Positions 9,226 through 17,652 of a stretch of DNA of 61,419 nt are shown in pieces; position 1 is the stretch's first letter, and every line of letters begins with the position of its first letter. The notes under the pieces are model-generated. The model saw only the letters and a program-made list of their open reading frames with translations. It searched no databases and was not told where the DNA came from. The stretch covers positions 1 through 61,419 of the forward strand of contig WRBI01000011.1 in the NCBI GenBank assembly GCA_009784625.1, given 5' to 3'. This DNA is from Oscillospiraceae bacterium (lineage in GTDB: Bacteria > Bacillota > Clostridia > Oscillospirales > Ruminococcaceae). Both the position numbers and the translations under genes were made by a program.

Positions 9226-10524
9226 GTGTTTGTATCTGACGCTTTAGGAGTAAACGAGACCGGCCACCTGACCATTGGCGGGGTGGATACCCTGGTTTTG
9301 GCCGCCCAATACGGCACCCCGCTTTATTTGATGGACGAAGACGAAATCCGTGCAAACTGTAAAGCGTTTAAGCGCGGGATTGATGAATACTACGAGGGCA
9401 AGGGGCAGGTCGCCTTTGCCAGTAAGGCGTTTTGTTGTAAAGAAATGTGCAGGATCGCGGACAGCGAAGGGCTCTGGCTGGATGTCGTATCCGGCGGGGA
9501 GATGCATACCGCGCTGGCCGCCGGCTTCCCGGCTGAGCGCATCCTTTTCCACGGGAACAACAAAAGCTCGGTTGAGCTGACGATGGCGCTGGAATCCGGG
9601 GTTGGCCGGATTGTGGTCGACAACATCTTTGAGCTGGAACTGCTAAGCAGCCTTGCGATCGCCGCCGGAAAGCGGGCGAAAGTGCAGCTCAGACTCAAAC
9701 CGGGGGTAGAGGCTCATACCCATGACTTTATCCGAACCGGGCAGATTGACTCAAAGTTCGGCTTTGCCATTGAGACCGGCGAGGCGATGGAGGCGGTCAA
9801 AAGTGCACTTGCCCTGCCCGGCCTTGATCTGGTCGGGGTGCACTGTCACATCGGCTCACAGATTTTTGAGGTATCCGCATTTGAAGAGGCCGCGCGGGTG
9901 ATGATCGGCTTTGTCACGCAGATCAAACGCGAATTTGGTCATGAAATCCAAGAACTCAATCTGGGCGGCGGCTTTGGAATCAAATATCTGCCGGGCGAAA
10001 CGCCCGCGCCTTACCACAGTTATATGGAGGCGGTATCCAAAGTTTTGCGTGATTGCTGTGCGCGGGAGGGGATACCGCTGCCGATCATCATCCTTGAGCC
10101 GGGGCGCTCAATTGTCGGCCCGGCCGGGATCACCCTTTACACAATCGGCGGGGTCAAAGAGATCCCGAACATCCGCACTTATATTTCGGTGGACGGCGGG
10201 ATGACCGACAACCCGCGACATATCCTCTACCAAAGCCGGTACGAGATGCTGCTGGCCGGGCGGCCGAATGACCCCAAAACCGGCGGGTACACAGTGGCCG
10301 GGCGCTGTTGCGAGAGCGGGGACATTCTGGGCGTTGACATACCGCTGCCTACCCCGAAAGTCGGCGAAGTTCTGGCAGTGCTGTCAACCGGCGCATACAA
10401 CTACGCAATGGCCTCCCACTACAACCGGCTGCCAAAGCCGGCGGTGGTTATGGTAAAGGATGGGCAATCCAGAGTGGTCGTCAAACGGGAAAATTACGAC
10501 GACCTCTGTAAAAACGATGTATAG
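9226..10524 (+). CDS. lysA: Diaminopimelate decarboxylase
   Basis: A 432-residue PLP enzyme that converts meso-diaminopimelate to L-lysine, the last step of lysine synthesis. It has a fold-III alanine-racemase-like barrel with the PLP lysine K67 in 'FASKAF', the glycine-rich phosphate loop 'LGGGFGI', 'EPGRSIV', and the active-site cysteine in 'CCESGD'. The start is GTG at 9226 with AGGAG about ten bases upstream, overlapping the engB stop region. The N terminus 'FVSDALGVNE' is typical of clostridial LysA. The last eight bases overlap the methyltransferase start. Confidence 0.95.
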   Translation: MFVSDALGVNETGHLTIGGVDTLVLAAQYGTPLYLMDEDEIRANCKAFKRGIDEYYEGKGQVAFASKAFCCKEMCRIADSEGLWLDVVSGGEMHTALAAGFPAERILFHGNNKSSVELTMALESGVGRIVVDNIFELELLSSLAIAAGKRAKVQLRLKPGVEAHTHDFIRTGQIDSKFGFAIETGEAMEAVKSALALPGLDLVGVHCHIGSQIFEVSAFEEAARVMIGFVTQIKREFGHEIQELNLGGGFGIKYLPGETPAPYHSYMEAVSKVLRDCCAREGIPLPIIILEPGRSIVGPAGITLYTIGGVKEIPNIRTYISVDGGMTDNPRHILYQSRYEMLLAGRPNDPKTGGYTVAGRCCESGDILGVDIPLPTPKVGEVLAVLSTGAYNYAMASHYNRLPKPAVVMVKDGQSRVVVKRENYDDLCKNDV

Positions 10525-11296
10525 CGGCGGGTTTGCCCGGCATTATGACAGGCTGACCGCCAATGTGGATTACCCGGCCCGCGCGAAGTATTTTGACGGG
10601 CTGATCAGAAAATTTTCGAGCAGGGAAGGGAACATCCTGCTCGATCTGGCTTGCGGCACCGGCAGTTTGAGCTGGGAGTTTGCGAAACGCGGCTATCAAG
10701 TAATCGGTGTGGACGCATCCCCCGAGATGCTGGCGGCGGGGTCGGCCAAAAGCGATCGGTTCTCCGGCATTGCCCCGCCTTTGTTCCTCTGTCAGCCGAT
10801 GGAGGAACTTGACCTTTACGGAACGGTAGACGCCTGTGTCTGCGCGTTGGACAGCCTCAACCATCTGCCGGATTTACCCGCGCTGGCGGCGGTTTTTCGG
10901 CGGGTCTCGCTCTTTTTGGCGCCCGGCGGGGTTTTTCTCTTTGACTTGAACACCCGATATAAACACCGCAAAATCCTGCGCAGCAACACATTTGTCTACG
11001 AGTACGAATCCCTCCTCTGTCTTTGGCGAAACCGCTACTACCCAAAGCATGACCGGGTTGAGGTCATGCTCGACTTTTTCGAGAGAACGCAGAGCGGCCA
11101 TTACTGCCGGGACTGTGAAGTTTTCAGCGAGCGGATATTCACAGGCAGACAGGTGGTTTCTGCCCTGCGGGGGGCCGGGCTTGGATTGTTCGCGGTCTAT
11201 GACGGCGACACTTTGCGCCGGCCGCACCCGCGCAGTCAGCGCATTGTGTACGCGGCCGGAAAACTCTACCAAAAAATGTCAAATCCACGCGGTTAA
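10517..11296 (+). CDS. Class I SAM-dependent methyltransferase
   Basis: A 259-residue Rossmann-fold methyltransferase with the SAM-binding motif I 'LLDLACGTGSLSWEF' at about residues 36-50, motif II 'VIGVDASPEML', and a late 'ALDSLNHL' motif. The start is the ATG that overlaps the lysA stop (ATGTATAG). There is no clear ribosome site, which fits translational coupling. The C-terminal lid domain contains several cysteines and tyrosines. Small-molecule methylation is likely; the substrate is unknown. Confidence 0.85.
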   Translation: MYSGGFARHYDRLTANVDYPARAKYFDGLIRKFSSREGNILLDLACGTGSLSWEFAKRGYQVIGVDASPEMLAAGSAKSDRFSGIAPPLFLCQPMEELDLYGTVDACVCALDSLNHLPDLPALAAVFRRVSLFLAPGGVFLFDLNTRYKHRKILRSNTFVYEYESLLCLWRNRYYPKHDRVEVMLDFFERTQSGHYCRDCEVFSERIFTGRQVVSALRGAGLGLFAVYDGDTLRRPHPRSQRIVYAAGKLYQKMSNPRG

Positions 11297-11442
11297 AAGC
11301 GCACAACTGCGGCACAATTTTGTATATTTTGTCGGGAAAATTGCGTAGCATTGTCAAATTATTTTTGCCGATATCACAATTTATTCATATATTTCGGCTA
11401 TACTGTAATTGTATTAACGCAAAGGCGAAGGGAGGCTGACCG

Positions 11443-11835
11443 ATGGCGAAAACCATTGTATTCGTCACCAACCAGTTTAGTTGTGACCGACTCATTCACG
11501 CGGCCCGCATTGTAGCGGAGGAAACCAAAACAGAGCTGAATATCATTGAAATATTGGACAGTGAATATGACCTGAACCCAACCGCGATAGATTACCTGTT
11601 CGGGCTTTCCAAACAAGTCAACGCCACCATGCGGCTGATTTCGGCCGAAGACAAACTGGGACTGATGAAGAAGACCATCGCGCAAAGGGATGTTCAGTGC
11701 GTGGTGACCGGTATGCCTGATTCGAACAAGAGTGTTTTGTACGATTTATGGAAAGAGTTCCCGGGCAAGAGTTTCCACACGGTGGACGCAAACGGTGAGT
11801 TGACCGCCGTGGCCAGCAATTACGCGACCGCTTAA
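11443..11835 (+). CDS. Hypothetical protein, possible Usp-like alpha/beta fold
   Basis: A 130-residue protein that I do not recognise. It starts 'MAKTIVFVTNQFSCDRLIHAAR', which looks like a beta-strand, a loop and a helix as in universal-stress or HUP-type folds. A central 'CVVTGMPDSNKS' segment could form another strand-loop-helix. No signal peptide or membrane segment is present. AGGGAGG lies seven bases before the ATG, a strong translation signal, and a good terminator follows, so it is a well-expressed single gene. The Usp suggestion rests on the apparent strand pattern only. Confidence 0.7.
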   Translation: MAKTIVFVTNQFSCDRLIHAARIVAEETKTELNIIEILDSEYDLNPTAIDYLFGLSKQVNATMRLISAEDKLGLMKKTIAQRDVQCVVTGMPDSNKSVLYDLWKEFPGKSFHTVDANGELTAVASNYATA

Positions 11836-11861
11836 GCCTTTCGCCTCTATATCTGCCATGC

Positions 11862-11892
11862 CCGCCGGTGTTGACCACACCGGCGGTTTTTT
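11862..11892 (+). terminator. Intrinsic terminator
   Basis: CCGCCGGTGT (11862-11871) and ACACCGGCGG (11877-11886) form a perfect 10-bp stem followed by TTTTTT. It ends the 11443 transcript. Confidence 0.9.
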
Positions 11893-11960
11893 GCGCACTT
11901 TCACCCTTTTACGCAATTTACATATACTGGTGTATCTTATTCATTTTAGGGGGAAAGCCA

Positions 11961-12620
11961 ATGGTCACGATTCTTGTTTACAATAACCAAACCGGGATGA
12001 TGGAGCGTTATCGCCGCGAACTTTCTCAACCCATGCCTTACATAAACGGCAACACATTAACGGTTCGTGAATTTCGCGGGAAGTCAAATTCAGACATAAT
12101 CTGGACTGATCGCCGCGCTATGCAGGCCTGGAACCAGACCCGGGCAGCTTGGGGCAAACCAATTCATGTCGGCTACGCGTTCAGGAGGATTGGTGAGGGC
12201 GGCCACGCCGACCAAAGCCAGCACTACGCCGGCGTTTCATTTGACGTGGCGCAAAATCTGACCAATGCCGAGCGCACGCGGCTGCGGGTAATGGCAGCCG
12301 ACTTGGGCGTTTGGAGCTATGTCGAGCCGGCGCACCTTACCCCGACCTGGGTACACTTTGACGCCCGCACAGGCCCGCCCGCCTGCGCGGCCGGATACCC
12401 TATGCTGCGCAATGGCAGCCGCGGAGTGTATGTCGCCACTTTGCAGGACGCGCTCAACACGGTTGGCAGTTACGGTATAGGCGTTGACGGCGTGTTCGGC
12501 CCGCGCACAGTGGAGGCGGTCAAGGCATTCCAGCGCAGCGCCGGGTTAAACGCAGACGGCACTGTAGGCTGCGCGACCTGGACAGCGCTGACCAAACGAG
12601 CAAACGGCGCACTGAGATAA
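11961..12620 (+). CDS. M15-type peptidoglycan peptidase with peptidoglycan-binding domain
   Basis: A 219-residue cell-wall enzyme. The N-terminal half has the M15 zinc pattern: His in 'SQHYAGVSFD' with the Asp six residues on, and the third ligand in 'WVHFD', as in D-Ala-D-Ala carboxypeptidases and L,D-endolysins. The C-terminal half is a PG_binding_1 domain (about 150-212, with 'GVDGVFGPRTVEAVKAFQ'). The start is the ATG behind AGGGGGGAAAG; a longer frame upstream lacks a ribosome site. No signal peptide is seen, as is typical of endolysin-like or spore-associated hydrolases, so its route to the wall is unclear. Confidence 0.82.
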   Translation: MVTILVYNNQTGMMERYRRELSQPMPYINGNTLTVREFRGKSNSDIIWTDRRAMQAWNQTRAAWGKPIHVGYAFRRIGEGGHADQSQHYAGVSFDVAQNLTNAERTRLRVMAADLGVWSYVEPAHLTPTWVHFDARTGPPACAAGYPMLRNGSRGVYVATLQDALNTVGSYGIGVDGVFGPRTVEAVKAFQRSAGLNADGTVGCATWTALTKRANGALR

Positions 12621-12626
12621 ATATTA

Positions 12627-12657
12627 CCGCCCCCGGTCATATACAGGCCGGGGGCGG
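12627..12657 (+). terminator. Hairpin terminator after the M15 gene
   Basis: CCGCCCCCGG and CCGGGGGCGG flank a short loop and form a 10-bp GC stem just after the 12620 stop. Only a weak T-rich tail (ATGTTTAT) follows. Confidence 0.65.
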
Positions 12658-12750
12658 AATGTTTATGCGGTTCATCAATAATAAAGGCGGACAAAGCGTT
12701 TTGTTTCCCCGCAACTGGCCGGGTATCACCTTTTATTATCAGTGCTGATA

Positions 12751-13737
12751 TTAATCCCCTGATGCGTAGTGGTAGTCGAGCAGGCGGTATTTGCGCTCGA
12801 AGTCTTTGTTTTCCTGACAGCGGACGACGGTCGCGCGGTTGCGGCCTAACAGCTCGACGATCTCGTAAACATCAATCCAGTTTTGAACATAACCGTCCCG
12901 CTCGGTTTCATCAAAGACAAGCTGTAGCCCAAAGTGCAGATGGGGGACTTTCATCCCGTTGACGTTTTCTTTTGTCGAATAGCCGGTCATCCCCAGATAA
13001 CCGATTACTTCGCCGCCCGCAACACACATCCCTTTTTCGAGATGTTCCGGCCAGGGGTGGTCTTTGCGCAAATGCGCGTAATAGTAGTACCGCAGCCCGT
13101 CATGGGACCGAACCCCAACCCGCCAGCCGCCGTAGCGGTTCCAGCCCAGCTCTTCGATTTTGCCGCCTTCAACCGCGATGATCGGCGTACCCACCGAACC
13201 GATCAGGTCATTACCGAAGTGTTTGCGCCTATAGCCATAACTGCGGGAATTGCCAAAGTCTTTGTGGTGGCTAAAGCCATAACCCTCAGCAATGGGCGCG
13301 TACGCCATCAGCCCGTAACGCTCTTCCAATTTGACCTGCCCGGGATTGTCCTTGTCGGGCACCTCCCGCAGGTGCTCGCCCAGAAACCCGCCCAACACCG
13401 CCCGGTAAGCGGTCTGGTAATGCGCGTAACTGCTGTAACCGGCCAGGATATCTTCCGGGCGCTCACCGCCGGCTATTCTCGCGGCGTCCGATTCCATTTC
13501 GTTCGGTTTATAGTTGCTCCAGTTGCCGCCGCACCGCGTTCCGGAAATTGCCAAAAGTGTGATCCAGTCAACATGCACCGGTTTACCGTAACTGTTCAGG
13601 TCGTAATCCATCGCCTTAGCCATTGCTTTGGCCGGTATGCCAAAATCCACCCACCGCATCTCATGTCCACGCGCGCCAAACGGCGCGGCAAACACAAAAA
13701 TCACCGCCAGCAGAGCGCTAAACACTCTATACCTCAT
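12751..13737 (-). CDS. Secreted M23-family metallopeptidase
   Basis: A 328-residue protein with a cleavable signal peptide (hydrophobic core about residues 6-20, ending near 'GARG'). The C-terminal half is a LytM/M23 domain with the zinc motifs 'HFGNDL' and 'HLHFG'. The N-terminal region (about 25-150) resembles lysozyme-like modules found fused to M23 domains in clostridia ('TLLAISGTRCGGNWS', 'GERPEDIL'), but I cannot name it firmly. Expected role: cleavage of peptide cross-bridges in the wall. It is divergent from the 13920 lipoprotein gene. Confidence 0.82.
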   Translation of the reverse strand: MRYRVFSALLAVIFVFAAPFGARGHEMRWVDFGIPAKAMAKAMDYDLNSYGKPVHVDWITLLAISGTRCGGNWSNYKPNEMESDAARIAGGERPEDILAGYSSYAHYQTAYRAVLGGFLGEHLREVPDKDNPGQVKLEERYGLMAYAPIAEGYGFSHHKDFGNSRSYGYRRKHFGNDLIGSVGTPIIAVEGGKIEELGWNRYGGWRVGVRSHDGLRYYYYAHLRKDHPWPEHLEKGMCVAGGEVIGYLGMTGYSTKENVNGMKVPHLHFGLQLVFDETERDGYVQNWIDVYEIVELLGRNRATVVRCQENKDFERKYRLLDYHYASGD

Positions 13738-13919
13738 CTAATCACACCTTTATCGCGAAAAATTATATGCCTACTATTCTTTGAACAAGCACTGTTTTTA
13801 AACAGACAACTTCTGCCTTTTATTCGCTGCCGGCCGGATTTTTGCAGGAATCGCCGGTCATTTAGACACATAATAAACGTACACAAACGCATCGCGCAGC
13901 TGCCGCGGGAGGAAAAATT

Positions 13920-15359
13920 TTGAAACGCATACTTATTTTTTTATTGATGGCCGCTCTGCTCGCCTCCTGTGCGGCACAACCGGAAGAAACCGAACCGTCT
14001 CGCTGGGAGTTTCCAGCCCCCGAGGGGCTGTTTGTCGTCTATGAAATTGAGGCGGCCGGGTCGGTCGGCCGCTTTGGGCTGATTGATGCTGAGGGTGAGC
14101 TGGTTGTTCCCATGCATCACACTTCAATCGGTGTCGTTCACTTTTTGGACGGCAGCAGCCTTCCGGTTGACTGGCCGGCCAGTGAGCGGTTTTTCACAGT
14201 GTTTGAGCCGGTTGAGCCGCTTGTCCGGTTTGACCGCCCGCTCAGCAAGGCGCTGATATCGCCCGAGGGAAATTTTTTGACCGGCTTTCACTATTCTGAA
14301 ATTCATCTGGTTCCCGGCGACCCCACCCGGATGGTTGCCCTGCGCACAGACGACCCGCACACTCTGGTTTTTCTGGATCAGTACGGGGCGGAAAGCCCGG
14401 TGGATGACCCGGATTTACTTTATAATTTCTACAAACAAAACCGCGTCTGGATGTGGGAAAGCGAGCTGGCAGAGGGGCGTCAGGGCCCTGATGTCCCCGA
14501 AGGCGGCTTTGATTGGGTGATGGTGACCAGGGCGGGCAACTACTGGGGTGCGGTCACCATAGAGCCGGACAGTCTGACTGATTCATTTTTTGAGCAAGAG
14601 GTGCGTCTGTTCAGCGAGTATGGGGTCTTGATCTCGCCGGATGTCTACCAGAGTGTCTTTTATATCGGCGACGGGTTTTACCAGACATTCGCGATGACCG
14701 GCGAAAGCGGCTGGGAATCGTTTATCGTTGATCAAAACGGCAGGCGGCTGGCCGGGCCGTACGACGACTTTCACCGCGACTTTCGGTCGAGCTTTGTACT
14801 GGGGCTGATCGGCGACACCGCCCACGTTATGAATGTCGACGCCTTTTTGGAACTCTGGTCCATCGAGCGGCCGCAGGACGGCGGGTTCCAGCTGAGGGGC
14901 AGCGGCGACCACCCGGTTGTATCGATACACTCAGAGACCCGGCCGCTTACCATTATCCGGCTGGACACCGGCGCTGAGATTGTGTTTGAGGACTTTCCGG
15001 GCCACATGTTTGAGGCGAACAATCGCGATTTTACCCGATTTGTACTGTTCGACATGGCTTGGGACGACATGGCCGGATTCAACAACAAGCTCGTTGACCT
15101 TGAAGGCAATATCCTGGCCAGCGCTTCTTCGCTTGACCCGTATGCTTTTGAAGAGCACGACATTCTGATCGCGCTTGATATGCATGAAAACGAGTGGATA
15201 TTCCGCCTGATCGACTGGGACGGCAAAGTTTTGCTTGAAGGCGAGTACACCCACCTGGAGCCGCTGCCCGGCAATGCGCTGCGGGTTACCCGGAACGAGG
15301 CCACCGGCATCATCGACTTTGGCGGCAACTGGATTTACATCCAGCCACAAGTGGGATAA
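13920..15359 (+). CDS. Lipoprotein with WG-like repeats
   Basis: A 479-residue lipoprotein with signal peptide and lipobox LLASC (lipidated Cys at about 17). Segments such as 'GRFGLIDAEGELVVP' near the start and 'TGIIDFGGNWI' at the end look like degenerate WG (KWG) beta-repeats, a family usually found as extracytoplasmic repeat proteins of unknown function. The start is TTG at 13920 with GGGAGGAAAAA just upstream. It stands alone and is followed by a terminator shared with the convergent DUF3810 gene. Confidence 0.75.
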   Translation: MKRILIFLLMAALLASCAAQPEETEPSRWEFPAPEGLFVVYEIEAAGSVGRFGLIDAEGELVVPMHHTSIGVVHFLDGSSLPVDWPASERFFTVFEPVEPLVRFDRPLSKALISPEGNFLTGFHYSEIHLVPGDPTRMVALRTDDPHTLVFLDQYGAESPVDDPDLLYNFYKQNRVWMWESELAEGRQGPDVPEGGFDWVMVTRAGNYWGAVTIEPDSLTDSFFEQEVRLFSEYGVLISPDVYQSVFYIGDGFYQTFAMTGESGWESFIVDQNGRRLAGPYDDFHRDFRSSFVLGLIGDTAHVMNVDAFLELWSIERPQDGGFQLRGSGDHPVVSIHSETRPLTIIRLDTGAEIVFEDFPGHMFEANNRDFTRFVLFDMAWDDMAGFNNKLVDLEGNILASASSLDPYAFEEHDILIALDMHENEWIFRLIDWDGKVLLEGEYTHLEPLPGNALRVTRNEATGIIDFGGNWIYIQPQVG

Positions 15360-15383
15360 CGTGCCATATGCGCAGAAATAACA

Positions 15384-15424
15384 AACCGCCGACGGATACA
15401 CACCCGGCGGCGGCTACTTTTTTG
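15384..15424. terminator. Bidirectional hairpin between convergent genes
   Basis: CCGCCG (15386-15391) pairs with CGGCGG (15405-15413) across a loop of about 14 bases, followed on the plus strand by CTACTTTTTTG. It lies between the convergent stops at 15359 and 15427. Confidence 0.6.
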
Positions 15425-15426
15425 TA

Positions 15427-16599
15427 TCAGTTCAGCCCGTGTCTCTGGCGGTAATCGGCCAGCATCAGGTCGATCATTCTGCCGTAGCTGTAAACCCCAT
15501 CCAGCTGGCGGTTGTGGCGCAGATAAGCGTCGTTCATGGCTGTGGCGGCCTCGCTGATCGGGCCTTCAAACTGGCGCCAGTAAGCGGCGTTGTCGGCGAA
15601 ATCCCGCATGACGCCGGGATATAAGCCCGCGGTTATATTCCGGTAGAGTTCGCGGTCGGCGGCAAAGAGCGCGTTTCCGCTGTAGATCAGCGCCATCACC
15701 ACCCCGCTGTACTGAAAAGCGATGTCGTCCATCTCCCGCGCGGCTATGTACGCGATAAAGTTGGCTTCGTCCTCCCGCATAAACCCCTTGAAGTGCGCGA
15801 GTTCATGCAGCATGGTGAACGGGATGTTGAAATCGGGCATATCTACGTTGACATTTCCCTCAAATGTGAAGGGGAAGTAGACCCCGCCAATCCCCAACCA
15901 GGACATCCCGCGGGAGGCGAGCACCGGCTTGGGCGGCGGCGTAAACCCCGCAAAGACCGGGTAGTGTTCCGCGAGCTGCGCGAACCCCTGTGGGGCGCGG
16001 CGGGCGACTGTGAACATACTGTCCGGGTAAAGGGTCATCACACCGTCTTGTGTCTCGGCCACCAGCGGCCGCAGGGCGTTGGCTTTCTCGACCAGTTCAG
16101 CGTAGACAGCGGCCAGCTCAGGGATCGAAGAGGGCCGGATGACCAAACCGCTTTGGTCGGCAAAAGTGACCCGGTGGTAATTCAGCCCGCACAGCGCGGT
16201 AAAGAGAAAGTAGACGACCCCGCCGATACAGCAGAGCGTGGCCAGAATATGCAGCGCGCGCTGTTTTACATCGCGGCGCTTGACCATCCGGTATATCTGG
16301 ACAGCTAAATATCCAATGACTACAGCAATCCCGCCGAACACAATAAATTCAGCGGCCGAAAAGGGGAACAACCCAAACACGCGGCCGAAGATTCCGGCCA
16401 GAACCGGGTAAATGCCACGGGAATATACCAATTCGGTCAGATAAGGATTTGTTGCAGCCAGCCCGCTTAACAGAAAGCTGAAAGGTAAGAGCAGGCCAAA
16501 CAGCGCCCGCCGGTAAGGCCGAAAGGCACCGGGCAGCCGCGACCTATAGGGCAGTTGGCGGACGGTTGATGCGATATGTATTTCAGAAGGCTGAGACAT
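15427..16599 (-). CDS. DUF3810 membrane protein with HExxH motif
   Basis: A 390-residue membrane protein of the DUF3810 family. Three hydrophobic segments lie in the first 150 residues (about 27-47, 65-95 and 115-140). The C-terminal domain carries 'HELAHFKGF' and a downstream 'EDEANF', the layout of a zincin metalloprotease (HExxH plus Glu). The start is the ATG at 16599 with GAGG eight bases upstream; a start 51 bases earlier has no ribosome site. It is divergent from the 16762 carboxypeptidase gene. Protease activity is inferred from the motif. Confidence 0.8.
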   Translation of the reverse strand: MSQPSEIHIASTVRQLPYRSRLPGAFRPYRRALFGLLLPFSFLLSGLAATNPYLTELVYSRGIYPVLAGIFGRVFGLFPFSAAEFIVFGGIAVVIGYLAVQIYRMVKRRDVKQRALHILATLCCIGGVVYFLFTALCGLNYHRVTFADQSGLVIRPSSIPELAAVYAELVEKANALRPLVAETQDGVMTLYPDSMFTVARRAPQGFAQLAEHYPVFAGFTPPPKPVLASRGMSWLGIGGVYFPFTFEGNVNVDMPDFNIPFTMLHELAHFKGFMREDEANFIAYIAAREMDDIAFQYSGVVMALIYSGNALFAADRELYRNITAGLYPGVMRDFADNAAYWRQFEGPISEAATAMNDAYLRHNRQLDGVYSYGRMIDLMLADYRQRHGLN

Positions 16600-16698
16600 G
16601 CGATATACCTCGCGTATCCGCTCGGAGGTTCTGAGCGCTTTTAGATTCATATTGTATCATATTGAGATTTATGAAATGTGAATTTTTTCGATAAAAAC

Positions 16699-16727
16699 TT
16701 TAAAAATACTGATTTTAATGCTATAAT
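16699..16727 (+). promoter_or_regulatory. Promoter of the VanY-like gene
   Basis: TTTAAA (16699-16704), a 17-base spacer and TATAAT (16722-16727), with TG placed as an extended -10 (TGCTATAAT). It is 35 bases upstream of the 16762 start. Confidence 0.7.
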
Positions 16728-16761
16728 ACTATCTGGAAAGTATTAACCCTAGGAGTGTAAT

Positions 16762-17613
16762 ATGGATAGACATGAGCGGCAACGTCGCCGGCGCACGCAC
16801 GCGCGGATGCGGCTTTTGCTTTTGCTGTTGGTGCTGTTAGCGGGGATAGCGGGCGCTGTCTGGCTGGTATCCGGTTTTATATCGAATGACGCCGAACCGA
16901 TTGATGACATGGAAAGCCAGCCACCAAGCCAAACAACAGAGGAGACACAATCGACAGTGAGCGATTACGAAGAGAACGAAGGGCCGGCCGAAGAAGTGGA
17001 CGGCCAGCCCGAACCGCAGCCGATTACCAGTGACCCGGATGATGGCTGGCGGCTGATGCTGGTCAGCGCCAGCAATCCGATTGGGGTGGATTTCAGCCCG
17101 CCTGAACTTGAATATATCAGCGGAGATCACCGGGTAGATGCGCGGATCGCACCGGCGCTTCGCCAGATGATCGCGGAGGCCAGGGCAGAGGGGATTAACC
17201 TGATGGTGATCTCGGCCTACCGGCCGGCCGAGCGGCAGGCCGTCCTGCACCAGGCGCAGATCGAGCGGTTTATCGGGCTTGGCCAAAGTGAGGAAGAAGC
17301 CGTCGCCACCGCATCCACCATCGTACTGCCGCCCGGTACAAGTGAACATCAAACCGGTCTGGCCGTTGATATCGTCACCCCCGAATATCAAGTATTGGAC
17401 GACGGTTTTGCCGATACCCCGGCCGGGCGGTGGCTGGCCGAAAACTCTTGGCGATACGGGTTTATCCTGCGTTACCCGCGGGACCGCACCGACATCACCC
17501 GGGTAATCTTCGAGCCCTGGCACTTCCGCTATGTAGGGCTCGAACATGCCCGTATTATTTTCGAACGTGACCTGACGCTGGAAGAATACCTTTACGGTGT
17601 ACTTGGGCGTTGA
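16762..17613 (+). CDS. VanY-type D-alanyl-D-alanine carboxypeptidase (M15B)
   Basis: A 283-residue membrane-anchored protein with an N-terminal transmembrane segment (about 14-37), an acidic Glu/Pro/Gln-rich linker (about 45-90), and an extracellular M15B domain. Catalytic and zinc motifs are visible: 'SAYRPAERQ', 'SEHQTGLAVDIV' and 'EPWHFRYVG'. It should trim the terminal D-Ala of peptidoglycan stem peptides. AGGAG lies seven bases before the ATG. The kinase gene follows 39 bases later and may be read from the same promoter. No other vancomycin-resistance gene is near, so this is probably ordinary wall maturation. Confidence 0.9.
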   Translation: MDRHERQRRRRTHARMRLLLLLLVLLAGIAGAVWLVSGFISNDAEPIDDMESQPPSQTTEETQSTVSDYEENEGPAEEVDGQPEPQPITSDPDDGWRLMLVSASNPIGVDFSPPELEYISGDHRVDARIAPALRQMIAEARAEGINLMVISAYRPAERQAVLHQAQIERFIGLGQSEEEAVATASTIVLPPGTSEHQTGLAVDIVTPEYQVLDDGFADTPAGRWLAENSWRYGFILRYPRDRTDITRVIFEPWHFRYVGLEHARIIFERDLTLEEYLYGVLGR

Positions 17614-17652
17614 CGCCAGTGGATATATCCGATATGAGAGGAGAGCGACGCG

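Noticed and set aside
12934-13923. 329-codon open frame on the plus strand opposite the M23 gene
   Set aside because: The minus strand has a signal peptide and M23 zinc motifs; the plus frame has no recognisable features and runs through the divergent promoter region.
16762-17613. Vancomycin-resistance cluster
   Set aside because: A VanY-like carboxypeptidase is present but without vanH/A/X or a dedicated regulator; single VanY homologues are common in ordinary wall metabolism.
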